From NCBI GenBank assembly GCA_003344405.1, contig NOWV01000066.1:186001-250000 (forward strand): a stretch of 64,000 nt of DNA, read 5' to 3'. Each line of letters opens with the position of its first letter. Position 1 is the first letter of the stretch. The position numbers and the translations under genes were made by a program. The notes under the pieces are model-generated. The model did not search any database and was not told the origin of the DNA. It saw only the letters and a program-made list of their open reading frames with translations. Of this stretch, positions 1 to 12,700 are shown in pieces. This DNA comes from Trichoplax sp. H2. Lineage: Eukaryota > Placozoa > Uniplacotomia > Trichoplacea.

Positions 1-1088
1 ATAGGATTAATGAACTTAAGTTGCAAAGTTATTGCTACTTTAATTAAGTACGTCACATCCTTATTAGTAGATAGAACTTACTATCGATGTTTCTCTTTAT
101 ATAACAAATAGTAGCTTCCATACCGCATCCAAACGTACACTATCAACTGCTATAATTATGAAAATGTTTTATATTTATAGTAGCCTTTGTTCCTATTTCA
201 ATTTAAAAATAAATAATACTTCTATAAAAGAAATGGACTAAAAATTCCTTCTATGGCCTAAAATTATAGTGAATTATCCTTTAATGGCATAAGAGAACTT
301 GATTTCAATACATTCAAGTATACTCCTAAATTACTGTTCCTGTAAGTATAATCTTAAGATTTATGCAGTAATTTCTGAGCATCATTATTTAGTACTTTTA
401 CGTCTAAAATTTTCATCGATACCTAAACCAGATATTTATAGATGTATAGGAGCTCATTCATAAAGCACTGTATCATAAATGCAAGGCAAAAAAATAGATT
501 TAATTTGCAATATTCCTACAAAATAGGCCTATAAATCAATTCTCATTCTATCAAAATATTTTGAATTAAATGTCTTTAAATTACTTTAACAGATTAATAG
601 AATATATATACTTGGTTTATAATCTATATTGTAAACAGTACATACTCTGAATTATGCGAGTACATAAAGTAAAAATTCAGTACGCCGAGTATTACAAGTG
701 ATGGGTGTCCTAGACGTCTTCAGCGGGCGTATTTATATACGCCCAGAGATACTAGTGCTTAATATAAACAAGTTGCATTAAATATTAAAAGTAATACTGT
801 AATTGGAGATAGAAATTTGCGTTTCTATACTTTATGCACATTTATCTTATAAATAGTTATTGTGTCTACTGGTGTGTTAATACAGTAAAAACTTATTCTG
901 ATCTATTTAAAATAAAGCTGACATTATAGGCTAAATACTTTAATATTCAAAAAGAAACCAAAGTACTGTATCCTAACAAGTAAAACAATTTTGACTATAT
1001 TTCAGTTCCTTAAGCAACAATTTTATAACTACGCTCCGAAATTTTCAAAAGAAACAAAAAGTACCAATCAAAACATTATCAGTGATAA
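1..1088. other. AT-rich non-coding stretch
   Basis: No convincing coding exon seen on either strand. A possible acceptor at 1004-1005 opens a frame that runs to a TGA at 1111-1113, in a different frame from the GPCR fragment that follows. A near-perfect palindrome (GGGCGTA...TACGCCC) lies at 725-744. Confidence 0.6.
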
Positions 1089-1580
1089 CAAATATCGAAT
1101 ACGTACTTCCTGATATGGTTAATATTATATTGTGCTTTTACTTTTGTAATATGGATAACGATTAGTATGATGTATATCGCCATGATTGTAACGTTAACAC
1201 GTATTCGAAAGCAAGCTAATCGTCAGATATCATCGGTAGAGAAGATTATCCAAGCTAAAATGATAGCTATTGTTATTACTGATCTCATCTGTTGGATGCC
1301 ATTATATATCGTCTTACTTCGATTCTTATTTGGCTATGGATTAGATACGCATTCCTTACCGTTTATTGCTGTATTATCATTGCCAGTGAATTCATGTATT
1401 AATCCAATTTTTTATACCATATTTACTCGAACATTCCTCAATAAAGCTAACAACATGATACGACAACTTCGAAATATCTTAACATTATGTCAAGTATATC
1501 TTTATCAGTGCCATAGCAATTCCAGTAGTCAATCATTCGGTAGGTATAAAATTTTCTACAATGCTATAAAATTTCATTAG
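1089..1580 (+). pseudogene. Rhodopsin-family GPCR, C-terminal fragment (TM5-TM7)
   Basis: The open frame encodes three hydrophobic segments and a cytoplasmic tail, resembling the last third of a class A receptor of the LGR (leucine-rich-repeat receptor) type. Seen directly: a TM6-like segment containing DLICWMP, where class A receptors have CWxP, and a TM7-like segment containing NPIFYTIF, which matches the NPxxY signature, followed by a basic stretch typical of helix 8. The frame is closed upstream by TAA at 1086-1088, and no start codon, N-terminal ectodomain or TM1-TM4 exons are visible. An exon-like frame just upstream (1006-1110) is offset by one register, so a frameshift may separate it from this part. 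This is either the last exon of a gene whose 5' part I cannot find, or a decayed copy. The family assignment is firm; ligand and coupling are unknown. Confidence 0.65.
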
Positions 1581-2631
1581 GAGATACTTGATATTTGTTA
1601 GTTAGGAGAAAAAACGGTAGTGTTGATGATATTCGGCATTAGTTATAAAGTAAGAAAATGCCATCATCATCAGGGATAGATTAATCTCTAGATCTAATAT
1701 TGCGATGGATTTGCATCCATATGACCGCATAGCCGTTGATATAATTAAGCTGGTACTGCAGTAAATATATGCGCAGATCGATTTAAGTAGGCAAAATAGG
1801 ACTGATTTGGACAATGCTAGTATTTCTATTAGGTTCTTTGGATATCTAATCAGAAGAGTTTATCGATTGCTAAGAGTAAGATGAGAAAGTCTCTTAAAAG
1901 ACTCTTGTAAAAGTACCGTATTTAATTGCAATAGAAAATTTTGCTCGCATTTAGCTAGGTACGTAGACTCTATTATTTACTGCGACTATTTTATGAGCGT
2001 ATTATTCCCACTGCAATCTTGGTATAAATATGAATCAGAACCATCCACAAACCTCAAGGAATTAAGCAATACAATTACCTTTGGACGTATAGAATTGATA
2101 AAGAACATAGATCACTTTAACAATCTATTGTAGTATGCAGCTTTAATCACAGAAAATTGCAGATGCACTTCTAGTGCGATACTATGAATTAATAAGTACT
2201 TTCCATATTCTCAGTTGTCAATATTCTATTGATGATGAAATACGAGTAAATAACTACAGTTTTCTATAATGATATAGATAGTAATTGGTATTGGTGTATT
2301 CGCTACTAATTCAGTGGTTTCTAATTGCATATAAATAGGAATTACAATTCTATTCTACATATAACTAAGCCAATACTAATTACAAATATTATAATTATGG
2401 CATAAATGTAGAAACATCAGGCGAAAATCACAAAGATATATCAATTCTATCGAAAGAAACAAAGTGCTTAACTCAGGTATATTCTCACTCAGATTTATAT
2501 CTGTAATATTGAGATCGTTGACTTATTTACTGTGTTGTAACTTTGTCGTCGTCATAATTATATACAGATATAATTCTATATAAAAGTTTTGTGATTCTTT
2601 CCCTAGACATATTACAAAATTAAACTGACAG
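1581..2631. other. AT-rich intergenic stretch
   Basis: Nothing coding recognised. It would have to contain the 5' exons of the prominin-like gene that follows, but no phase-compatible exon could be identified. Confidence 0.5.
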
Positions 2632-4488
2632 ATAAAAATAATAACGGCACCTTTGGTTTAATAAAATTTTACGATGCAAATAACAAGAAAGATTGGCAAA
2701 GTGAAAATAAATTCTACAGGGTTATAGCATCAAACAAATTTCAATTGCAAAACATCATACAATTACTATCGTTAGCTAAAGAAACGGAACATAACATTAT
2801 AATGGACATGCCATTTAACGATATTTATCAAAAACTGTAAGGCTTAAAAATTTTTATCGTTATAATGTAATTTATATGCCATCGTTAAATGCTTTTGTAT
2901 CTGTTTCATACACTATCATTTCAAATAGACATAATACACTATATTTACTGTATAAATGTTTATAATAACCTATTTCGTCAAACTTTGCGAAATTGATTAA
3001 TTATTATATATTACCATATCCATAGCAATCCAAATTAACCGAAAACTATGTTAAATTTATAAACTTATAGTTCAAAAAATAAAGTTGTTTACTCAGTCGC
3101 AATTAAAACTGAAAACTTTCTTTCTGTCAATAAGAATACTCTCTTACACACAAATATCAGACCTAATTACTGAAGAAATAAAAATAATAAATGAATGTCT
3201 TTACAGTAATATAGTCTTGCTTCATTGACGCTTCTCTGATGCGACTAGATGTTATTCTATAAATCTACGAAATAATGTTTAGATAATCAAAGCGATTCTA
3301 TAAGCTAGAATATTATTTTTCGAATAGATGCCTATATAGTTTAACCTCATATCTAAACTAAAAGTATCAAAATTAACTTTAATTAAGCTATAGTTATAAT
3401 TGTATCGGTAATATATTATCATCTTTGGATCATCATTATTATGCAAAGGCAGAGGAATAACGTCACTCCAATAGCTTTGTAGTAGTAAATAACTAGAACA
3501 GCATGATATTCGTAATATAAGTATCTATATAATATGTGCAATTGTGCATACAAGTAGAAGAAATTCTCTTGAAATTTGATACTGCTAATATCATACTGAT
3601 TTTATAGCACATATTATTCTTTATCTTTAGATTTTCATGTTATGAATCCCCTCACATAGATCAAGATGTACAAATTCTAAGCACATTGATTCGTTCCCAG
3701 TCAAAGGATTTGACGTCAGTCAATGTTCTACGAATTATCGAAGATATTGTAAAAGCTATTTCATCATTGCAAGCCCATTTGATCGTCCATGGTGGTATAG
3801 ACACTAATGCTATCATTATCTATATCCCAACTGCGGTATTTAATGCATAAATATTAACTATCAGTCTTAATTTTCACTTAGTACCAAGTGTCAAATTAAA
3901 CTTTGCCACTGGCAAGCAATTGTACGATAATAAATAATAGCCTATATTATCATACTTAATAGACAAATGCAGCATTTTAATTGTATAATATTATTAACTA
4001 TATCTCATGAATCCTACAGTAAATACGTGTATTAATACATATATATACATCAGTGTTAGACTCTGTTCGATAAAATTCCCACATTCAAAGTTATACGTTC
4101 AGCGTTATTTACAACTATATTGCATTTTTAACAGATCAAGCCAATTAAGGCTGTTTTAGGCAATTTTACCGCTTCTCAAATATTAGAAAACAACCGCTCT
4201 TCAAAATTAAACCAAGAAATTGAAAACAAAATAAATAAAAATGTAACCGATCTGGCGCAATTATACTATAGCCTCAGTTCATACTGCCAATCCAAAATAA
4301 CTATGGTATCCTGCAAATATGTTATCGATAGTGAGCAAGTTTATCGTCAGAATGAATCAATCGTGAAATCTCTGGCTAGTTTCTGCCTATTAATCATCTG
4401 TATTGCTTTAGCAGCATACAAAATACTTATTATGATCAGACACATGCCTACAATTACCACCACTACAGCATGCAGTTTTAATTTCTAA
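2632..4488 (+). CDS. Prominin-like membrane protein, C-terminal three exons (partial)
   Basis: Three exons join in consistent phase: 2632-2836 (after CTGACAG, donor GTAAGG), 3631-3835 (after TATCTTTAG, donor GTATTT) and 4135-4488 (after TTTAACAG), ending at TAA. They encode about 186 residues: a helical, Ser/Asn/Lys-rich extracellular-type region, then one strong transmembrane segment (about 25 residues, ASFCLLIICIALAAYKILIM) and a short tail. The spacing SCKYVIDS, TM segment, then a basic IRHM before the tail recalls the end of prominins, where VCDYFLDP precedes TM5 and LAKYYRRM follows it. The start of exon 2632 (NNNGTFGLIKFYD) is similar in style to the second prominin loop. Family assignment is by pattern memory only and is tentative. 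The N-terminal half was not found, so the locus may be truncated or too diverged to follow. Confidence 0.45.
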
Positions 4489-6798
4489 ATAATTAAAATA
4501 TATATAAAAAAAAAATAGATGGAGTTAGTAATTGCCTCTGCAAACATCATCAGTTTTCTGAAAGGTAGTTGAGGTATTGCCTTTAATTTCCACATAGAAT
4601 TGATATAAAATACAATATGTTTCAGCTAGATTTCTAGTATTATATTTATAGGATTGATCAAGAACCGATCTAATAAATCTCATATTTATATTTTATCAGT
4701 TAGAAAAAGAAATATCTGCTATAAATAATCATCAACGGCTAAAAACTCTGCAGGATTATCGTATTGACCATATCTTGCCAGTACTTCAAGACACAATCAA
4801 AAATCTTACTGATATAAATGACTGAAGTAAAGAAATCCTTGCTGTGCACATTAATGGTGTAAATGTGCCGGTAATAAAATTATTAAACTTAATCGCACAG
4901 CAAGTACTTTTCTTGGTACTATCGTGATTATACATCAATGAAAAATTCTTTAATTCTCATTAATTTAACTGCAGATTTACTTTCTACAACTAACAGCATA
5001 TACCCTATAGATACTTCCTGAGATATCATTCATACCTATAAATGTTAAATACCATTTAATTTGCTTTGGCTTATACTAGTAGTCATCTTATCCATATTGA
5101 TAGTCTTATATTCATTGCAACAGTTTGCATGTTTTCAGAAGACTATTTACTGTACCCAGTTTAGTCGTTGTAATGAACCATATACAAATTGGATAGCAAT
5201 CATACTGCCCTCAAGTATAATTGTTTGGCGGTGATTGTAGTAGGTTTTACTTAATTAATGGTAATAATGGCTAATAACTATAATACCGTTTGATTTCTCT
5301 TTCTCTTAACAACCACTGCGATACTGCAGAATTAATCAAGTATACGAATACATTCATATATATTATACATAAAGCATTATCTTTCCCAATTTCGCGGTAG
5401 ATATTCTATGCAACAATAGTGTGATATGCATTAAATTTTACTTAAATTTTAATCTCTAACAGTTTATTGATAACATTGGAGTAAAGCAAATTTTATAGCA
5501 TATTAATAGCCTATTGCAAACTTAAATCAATAAAGAATTACCGGACATAAATTCCTAGATTTGATGTTTATTTTTTATTATTTGAACTGCAATTAAGTTT
5601 CTTTAGCCATCAAGCTGTAACAATCGGTGTAGTTCTTCTAAACACCAGCAAATACAAACCATTAAAAATGATTGATAATTACGAATAGCGTTTGAACAAA
5701 TTTGTAAAGTTTCGGTGAAACATCAAGGGCAATAACTAATAGATACATGTCGATAGATAAATTTGTATACCCAATACCTTTGATTTAATGTTACAATTTT
5801 ATGGTCTACGTATACTTTACTAACTTAATGGCACAACAGAAGATCTGGTACATAACATACATATAAATATATATATATATATATATTAGTTTCATATTAA
5901 GAAACCCATTCGTGTTAGAAATATTTATACTGCATAGATTTCAATTTCATGTTGAATTTCTTCTGACGCTAAAGCATCAATAATATGATGATAGATGTAG
6001 CATACCCTAGACAGCTTGATAAACAGTATATAGCAGTAATGAATACATAATTAAAGCATACCATACTCTTTTATTACTATAACTATGATTCTAGATCATC
6101 GTGGACCTTTTGCAATTTAAATTTCTTATTGAGCAAGTCAGCCCTTCGATAATTCCTATTTTTAAAACTTTACTCACAGAGCAAGATTTGGAAAGTATCA
6201 GCAATTGGCTAAAATTTATCGTCTTGTGAGAAAGCATCAGAATTACATTTTAATGAAATTTTCCTAAGATAATGGTATCGAAATAACATTAAAAACGCTA
6301 ATCCTTTCATTACGGTTTGGCAAATAGCAATTTTGATACAGCCATACAAAATAAAAGTCTAAAATCCATGCATGATATTTTTATTGACTAGTGAATATTA
6401 TACATATACGTTTAACGTTACATATTGTAGAGATATGGCAGTGATTCAAGAATTATAAAGAGATGTATCGTAGGTTTGATACTTTCAAAGCTGCCAGAAT
6501 GTTGAAGTTAAATATCCGAATTCAAATTTATCAAGTATTAAAAAATTTTACGACATTACAATTAAAAATATTTCATGTTAAACGCTAAATATTTGCTGCC
6601 CATAATCAGCTTAACTATCACTGAGTGATGGTTGTATTCTCAATATTTATTCTTTTTTCTATTGTCAGCCTGTTCAAACACATTTCTAAAGGTGGTTTCG
6701 TACCAATATTCTACAAACGTTGTAACGGAATCTATAAAAATCAACCATTTAAGTAAATATTCGTATCACCAATGAATTACTATGACATATGGTATCTA
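4489..6798 (+). pseudogene. Decayed membrane-protein region, possibly second prominin-like copy
   Basis: Short exon-like frames on the plus strand carry the same kind of sequence as the preceding gene but are broken. Examples: 4702-4870 (after TATCAG), a helical segment interrupted by an in-frame TGA at 4822-4824; 5050-5230, a hydrophobic stretch (LWLILVVILSILIVLY) followed by a cysteine-containing stretch; 6095-6225, helical; and 6629-6752, a transmembrane segment (FSIFILFSIVSLF) with a basic tail and TAA. The order helical loop, TM, loop, TM, tail is compatible with a tandem prominin-like copy that has lost its frame. An (AT)n run lies at 5866-5886. I cannot assemble a continuous coding sequence. 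Confidence 0.35.
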
Positions 6799-9700
6799 TT
6801 AAAATTGTATGGATAACCGGTTCTTTAAACGTACAGCATGTAGATTTAGGCGTTGCAACTCTTGAACACGAATTCTATCGATAGCTAGCGTTATTTTAGT
6901 TGAGGAAACACCAAGATCTTCAGCGAAGCGCCCAATTAAATCATAAGCCACTATGTTAGCTCCATTCTAAATTGTAAAATCAACATATATCTCATGTTCA
7001 GTTCGACATCTATTGGATAGATATGGTTATTAAAAACGATCGCTAACCTTGTCTGTGTACGGATGAACTGTTAAATCAATTCCCTCGTTAGAAAGCTTCT
7101 GATAAACCATGACATCAATATTACTTCTTCTATATTCTGATTTTGGGCGTTCTTTTCTTGAAGCAGGAGCAGCATTACCAGAACTTAGATCATTAATCAT
7201 TGAATAGCGCTTCATATTTAAGTCCGACCGAGGAGGACTACGATGGCGCAAATTATGACTTGATAAGGATCTTCTAACAGGTGGCATGACGGTGATTTTC
7301 ATAGAATCATCTACATCGTCCTCATTGTCGCGCAAATGTAGATTACGGTTTCCACCTGGATTTATTTGAATAAAAAATTCGATGCATTAGTCGCTTAGTA
7401 GTTCAATATCAGTAATGAATCAATTACCATATATTGTAATAATATTGAGGCCAATAATAAGCGCATGGCGTAGAGATATGCTCGTAGACTTTTACCTGAT
7501 TCTTCGTTCTGTGAATATCCTGATAACCTGGCATTATTTTCCGCTTCAGTATTATCTAGCTCTTCGGCCTTTTGTAGCGCAATAATTAAGAAACATTGCC
7601 AGATAAAGCAAACCGAAACAACATAACTACACCACATAAGTTCAAAAAATAGTATCTTTTTAAATCTAAATTCCATAGATACCTTAGTACTTACCAGTTT
7701 AATAGCAGTTTCCATTGACATTTTCTTATCTCTAACAGCCTTTAATAGTTTTAGTCGGTCAGACTGACTGAGTGATTTACCAATCGTAGGAGACGGCGAA
7801 TAAGCTAAAGAACCAAGACCTGATATTCTAGACAATGGTATCTCGTAAAAGTTGCAAAATACATCTTATTTACCTTTCCTTGCAGCAGAATCCGTTGGAG
7901 ATGAATCTCTTCTGCTTCTTCGTCTAATTACCGATTCGGTTGACGATGAATCCCTTCTAATATGTTCTAATAATAGCAATAGAAATAAATTAATCTATAC
8001 TACATGTATGAACTGATACAATGTCCGGCAGTGACATATTTAAACTATATTATACCCTTCCGATAGTTCTCTTCCATTCGATCTACTTCTGTCTGTTGAA
8101 TCATATTTATTGTAAAGATTATTTTCTATTTTAGCGCTTAACCTTTGACTAAATGATTTCATTCTGTTGATAAAGTATATAACTTACCCCTGTATCACTG
8201 TCCATCTCACCAGCTAAAAAAAAGGTAGAGTAAAATCTCACTTAATTTATCATAATTAATCTCTTTGGCAACTTTCGTTACATAGACATTTTGATATGAT
8301 AATAACTTACTTGATTTCCGACGTAATGATAAATTAAGCGTCGATCGAAGTTTAGTACTTGTGGCTTCTTTAATATCTTTCTTTAAATTGGACATTTTCA
8401 AAGAAAGGTTTCTCTTCCATGTTTTACCAGTCTTAGGCCGACCATCTTGAATTTGACCTAAAGCCGCATTATTGTCTTGCGAAGGCCTCTTTGGAACAGC
8501 TAATGTGAGTGTATAGATTAACAGATATCCTTTTGTTAGATATAAGGTGGTAAAAACGTTACTCTTTATTGACCATAGCCATATTTTGGTGCTAAAAAAT
8601 TTCTGTAAAATATTGCTAGAGCATCACTGTACGTTGATAAACTGAAAAAAACGATAGACTAACATAAAGAAGGCAGTTTTACATTTATTAATTAAAGTTT
8701 TTATAGATAGTTAATGACTTGCTATCAATACAACAAGTACTACAATGCCTAATAGGATATAACTTTTACAAAGATGGTCAGTGACAATTCTAATTTGAAA
8801 CGGACTAAGAATACGCAAGCATTACCTGATGTTTCTTCCCTTCGTTCAGGGTAGATATCGTTCCTGTTATCCTACATTTTATGATAAATAGTAATTAGAT
8901 AGTTGGTAAGAAATTCAATAAGAACCAAATTAATGCAACATTTTAACCTATGGTGTTTTCAAATTGTAATGTAACTGATATATTTTTAAATATAGGTATC
9001 TTATATTGTTCTTAAATATAAATACCTTTACAGTCTTCTTGCACTATATTCTAATATAGCTTGTCGTATTTAGTTATTTATAGCACTTACCGTTTTCGCT
9101 ATTTTCTACAATTATTTACTATTACATTGTCTATTAAATTATGGTATATGTTGTATCTAATCCTACACTCTTATTCTCTCCATGTGTTCTGTATTTATCA
9201 TAAAAACTATGATAACACCAATTTCTGCCTCAGATTATGTTAGTTGCAATAGTCGCAGTGTTAGTATTTCCTCACGCTTCTTTACGATAGCTTACGCGCT
9301 GCTCTACAAAAACTATTATATTGTATGTAATCACAGTCTACAATAAAGTATCCATTTTCTACTAAAATCTTGATGTAAAATTCTCTATATGGCAAATAAG
9401 TTCACTACCGCCGACTCATCGAACCCTCCATCACATAATCTAATCTCTAAAACGTACAAGCTAGCTGTCTTAACTGCACTAATTATAACAGCATGCCATC
9501 CAAAAAAAAAGATTGATCAATCTACTTTCGAATTACCTTTTCACTTTCAGCTCTGTTTGCTATAGGGGATACTTTACTTTTAATATTTTGCTTGATTCCT
9601 CGTACTCTTAAAGATTGCAATTGTTGTAAAATTTCTAAAGCTGATGCATCCAAGGTATCCGAATAGTTTAACGCCAACTCTGATAATCGATCGCTATCCT

Positions 9701-12700
9701 AAACATAGGAAATAAAAGCCATTTAACAAAGTATGTTATAGGTGCATAGTCGAAATATCATGCACCAGTTTAAGTCATCACATCAACTTAATCAGCTTAC
9801 AACCCCTGTTACACGAAATCTATCTTACGAAATAAGATATTGACTGGGAGTATATTGTAAGCCGTCGGCACAATTTTCCTAATCATTCATTAGTGCATCG
9901 AAAACTGATCTAATGCATTAATTGTTCTTTTATCATTGACACAGTGAAGATACTGGGTTAATCAAGTTCTTTGAAATACTGTAAAAACATGTCATAGGAG
10001 GGAAGAGAAAGACTAAAGACTACACCATAAAGTCAAAACCTCTAGCGTGGTTAATCCGGAATCAGCTGTAAATAAATTTATGAAAGGGCAAATTGTGTCT
10101 TATCCTTTTCCAACTTTAGCCAACAATACAGTTGGTGTAAATCTACACACAAGTACTAAGATTAACTACGAAAATGTTCCACCCTTTTCTCTTTTCCAAG
10201 CCTTTTGTATCCAACTACAGTATGATCATAATCATCTAAAATATCGATCAAGTTGATCAGTGATCAAAAATTTCTCTACTTTACTCGTAGCCACATTGAA
10301 AGCATCAATAATTAATTTAATGCGTGCATTAAACTGGATTCAACTCGCATCAGAAATCCAATATCTTTCGGTCAATTTTGCTTTAGATAATGTGATTACC
10401 ACTGCTATTGTATGACTATCCGTGGCGCCATTTTGTAATGACATCAATAGTCTGGGGGGTTTATTGCATTACCTATCATTAATACCATATTGGCTTAAAA
10501 ACTACGCCATTGATGATGATGTTCTTGAGAGATAGCAATACGCTGTTATGAAACTCATATTGTCCATTAATTATTCCCATAATATTTTCTGCTCTATTTA
10601 TTTCCACTTACGGTTTACTGTCTGATTTCTACCAATTAGGTATGTCAAAGTATGAATATTATAATTATGCTATTGTACCAGTCAACAGTCTTAATTAACC
10701 AAGAAAGTAAGCCCAAGGAAAGATAGCCATTATTACACCCAACTGGCTCTCGTTTCTACTTTTTGCCTTAACAGCAGGCATTCTACGCGGTATTATTAGC
10801 AATATTGTCAGTATAGGTCATCATTTCTTACAGTATAAGAGTATCAGGATGTTTACTCGGATCCATTTACTACAGTAATGGATAGAATATCCAAATAATA
10901 CAGCAGTACAATCAAATAAAACCTTCCGGCCATCCTCGTAACAATTGGAGTTAGTTCAAGATTCTTTCTCGAATACATAACAGTAACAGCTGTTATAGAA
11001 GGGAAAAAATATTAAGTTATTTTGTCGTGTTTTACTGACTACACTTTTTGATGCATAATGTGTGACCGTTGACCAACTGTAGCGTGCAATAATTAATAAG
11101 AATTCTATCGTATGATTGCCATTATATCAACAAGCCATGAGGTTATTTAGAAGGATCCTTTTGTGTTTACGGATTAGATGATATATTTATTTGCATCTAT
11201 CCGCAACCTATTTAATGAAATCTTGCCATATAGTATGATTGATGACGGGAAGTAAATAAAAATAGTGAATAAATCGTACTTTTTAATCATTACAGCTTTA
11301 GCGACAATATCCGATGTTAAGTGCAAAGATGCGAGAAATGCGAATGGCAATATATAGTAGGTATCCAAAATTGAACGAGTTCTACCGTATATCACACAAG
11401 GACTTTATGATGGCACCTGGCTAGCATAATTCTCGTATTCAATTTTAGTCATTCACTGACATAGCCTTACATATGGAGAATATTTACCATCATTTAATTA
11501 ACTATTGCGATTCTATCGATGGATAAAAAAAGGAAAATTTCGAGTCGAAAATTTTTTTCTTTCGATTTGGAAAGTCTACTGATTGATTAATTAATTATTA
11601 GCTAAGGGCAAGCTGCCACCTTAGCTCAATACGATGCAACCCTTCTATTCTCTCTACTTGGCTATTGACTGTTTATAGCATTAAGCCAATGGAAGGAAGA
11701 TTGAAGTTTCATTTTCTGCTGTCGTGATGGATTGCATTTTATAGGACAAACGTAAACTATCATGGCAACACTTTATCCATGAAATATTGTTGTTAGAAAG
11801 ATAGCGTATTGCTTGAACTCATCTCGTGTCTTCAGGAGTAAGGTGTTCAAATAGCTGATTGATGTTAATCGCTATAACTCTATCGACTAGATGTATACTC
11901 GTATCCAGGGTTTAACACAACTGCCAACCCCATCGAGCAGCCAAGTTTGATCATTTTTGAAAAAGCGATGCTTTATGTATACGCTTATATTACACATATG
12001 TATTGTATGATCTATATACATCGTACAGTAAGTTCTCTTTCGACATTTGCTACTCCTATTCAGCTTGACAGCAATCTACGAGTACAGTCAAAAAAAGGGT
12101 CAAAGCTTGAATTGCAATCCAAGTTGGACAGGCTACTATTCCAATCTGTTGATAGCAAAATTGCCTAGCGATACCTAAAACTAAAAAGCATCATCAACCT
12201 TATCGAATATCGCACATCTTTGACGAGAGATTTCGTTGTTTACTTTTATCATTATGACTGTATGCACAAGTGATTAAAAAGGATTACTGTAATTGTTAAT
12301 TGTTATTTGCATATGGCATATATGCCTATCTCCTGCTCTCGTTGCTCACTGTACAACTATCTCATTTGAACCAAGGGAAAAAAAAAAATGATTGGCTTGG
12401 ATTACAGTAACCCACTACGGCGTAATTATCAAATCATGGATATCTTGTTGTGTTTTTTTGGAAATAATTTCCCTCAGTCTTTCTTCATCCATCGATGGAG
12501 AAAAGTAACGACAAAAGTCAAGAAGGCAAAAACAATAGCGATTAAGTAAACAAAGAACGTTCTCAATGATCAATTTTTCTGCAGTCGTTGACTATCGTCT
12601 AGTCCACACAAAAGAAAATGAATATCCTTGTACTAGTGAACATGTTATCTAGTCAACAATCTTAATCCTTATAGTGTATATCGTCGTCTTTTTCTATCGA

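Noticed and set aside
725-744. 20 bp near-palindrome GGGCGTA...TACGCCC
   Set aside because: Single occurrence with no gene start or repeat nearby; could be a chance hairpin, so not reported as a regulatory site.
5866-5886. (AT)n microsatellite
   Set aside because: Ordinary simple repeat in AT-rich DNA; noted only within the surrounding region.
8115-8170. Minus-strand frame starting MKSFSQRLSAKIE, attractive as an exon of the SAM-domain gene
   Set aside because: Its phase does not follow the preceding exon (ending 8188) nor feed the next (starting 7966). The shorter exon 8092-8056 fits both phases exactly.
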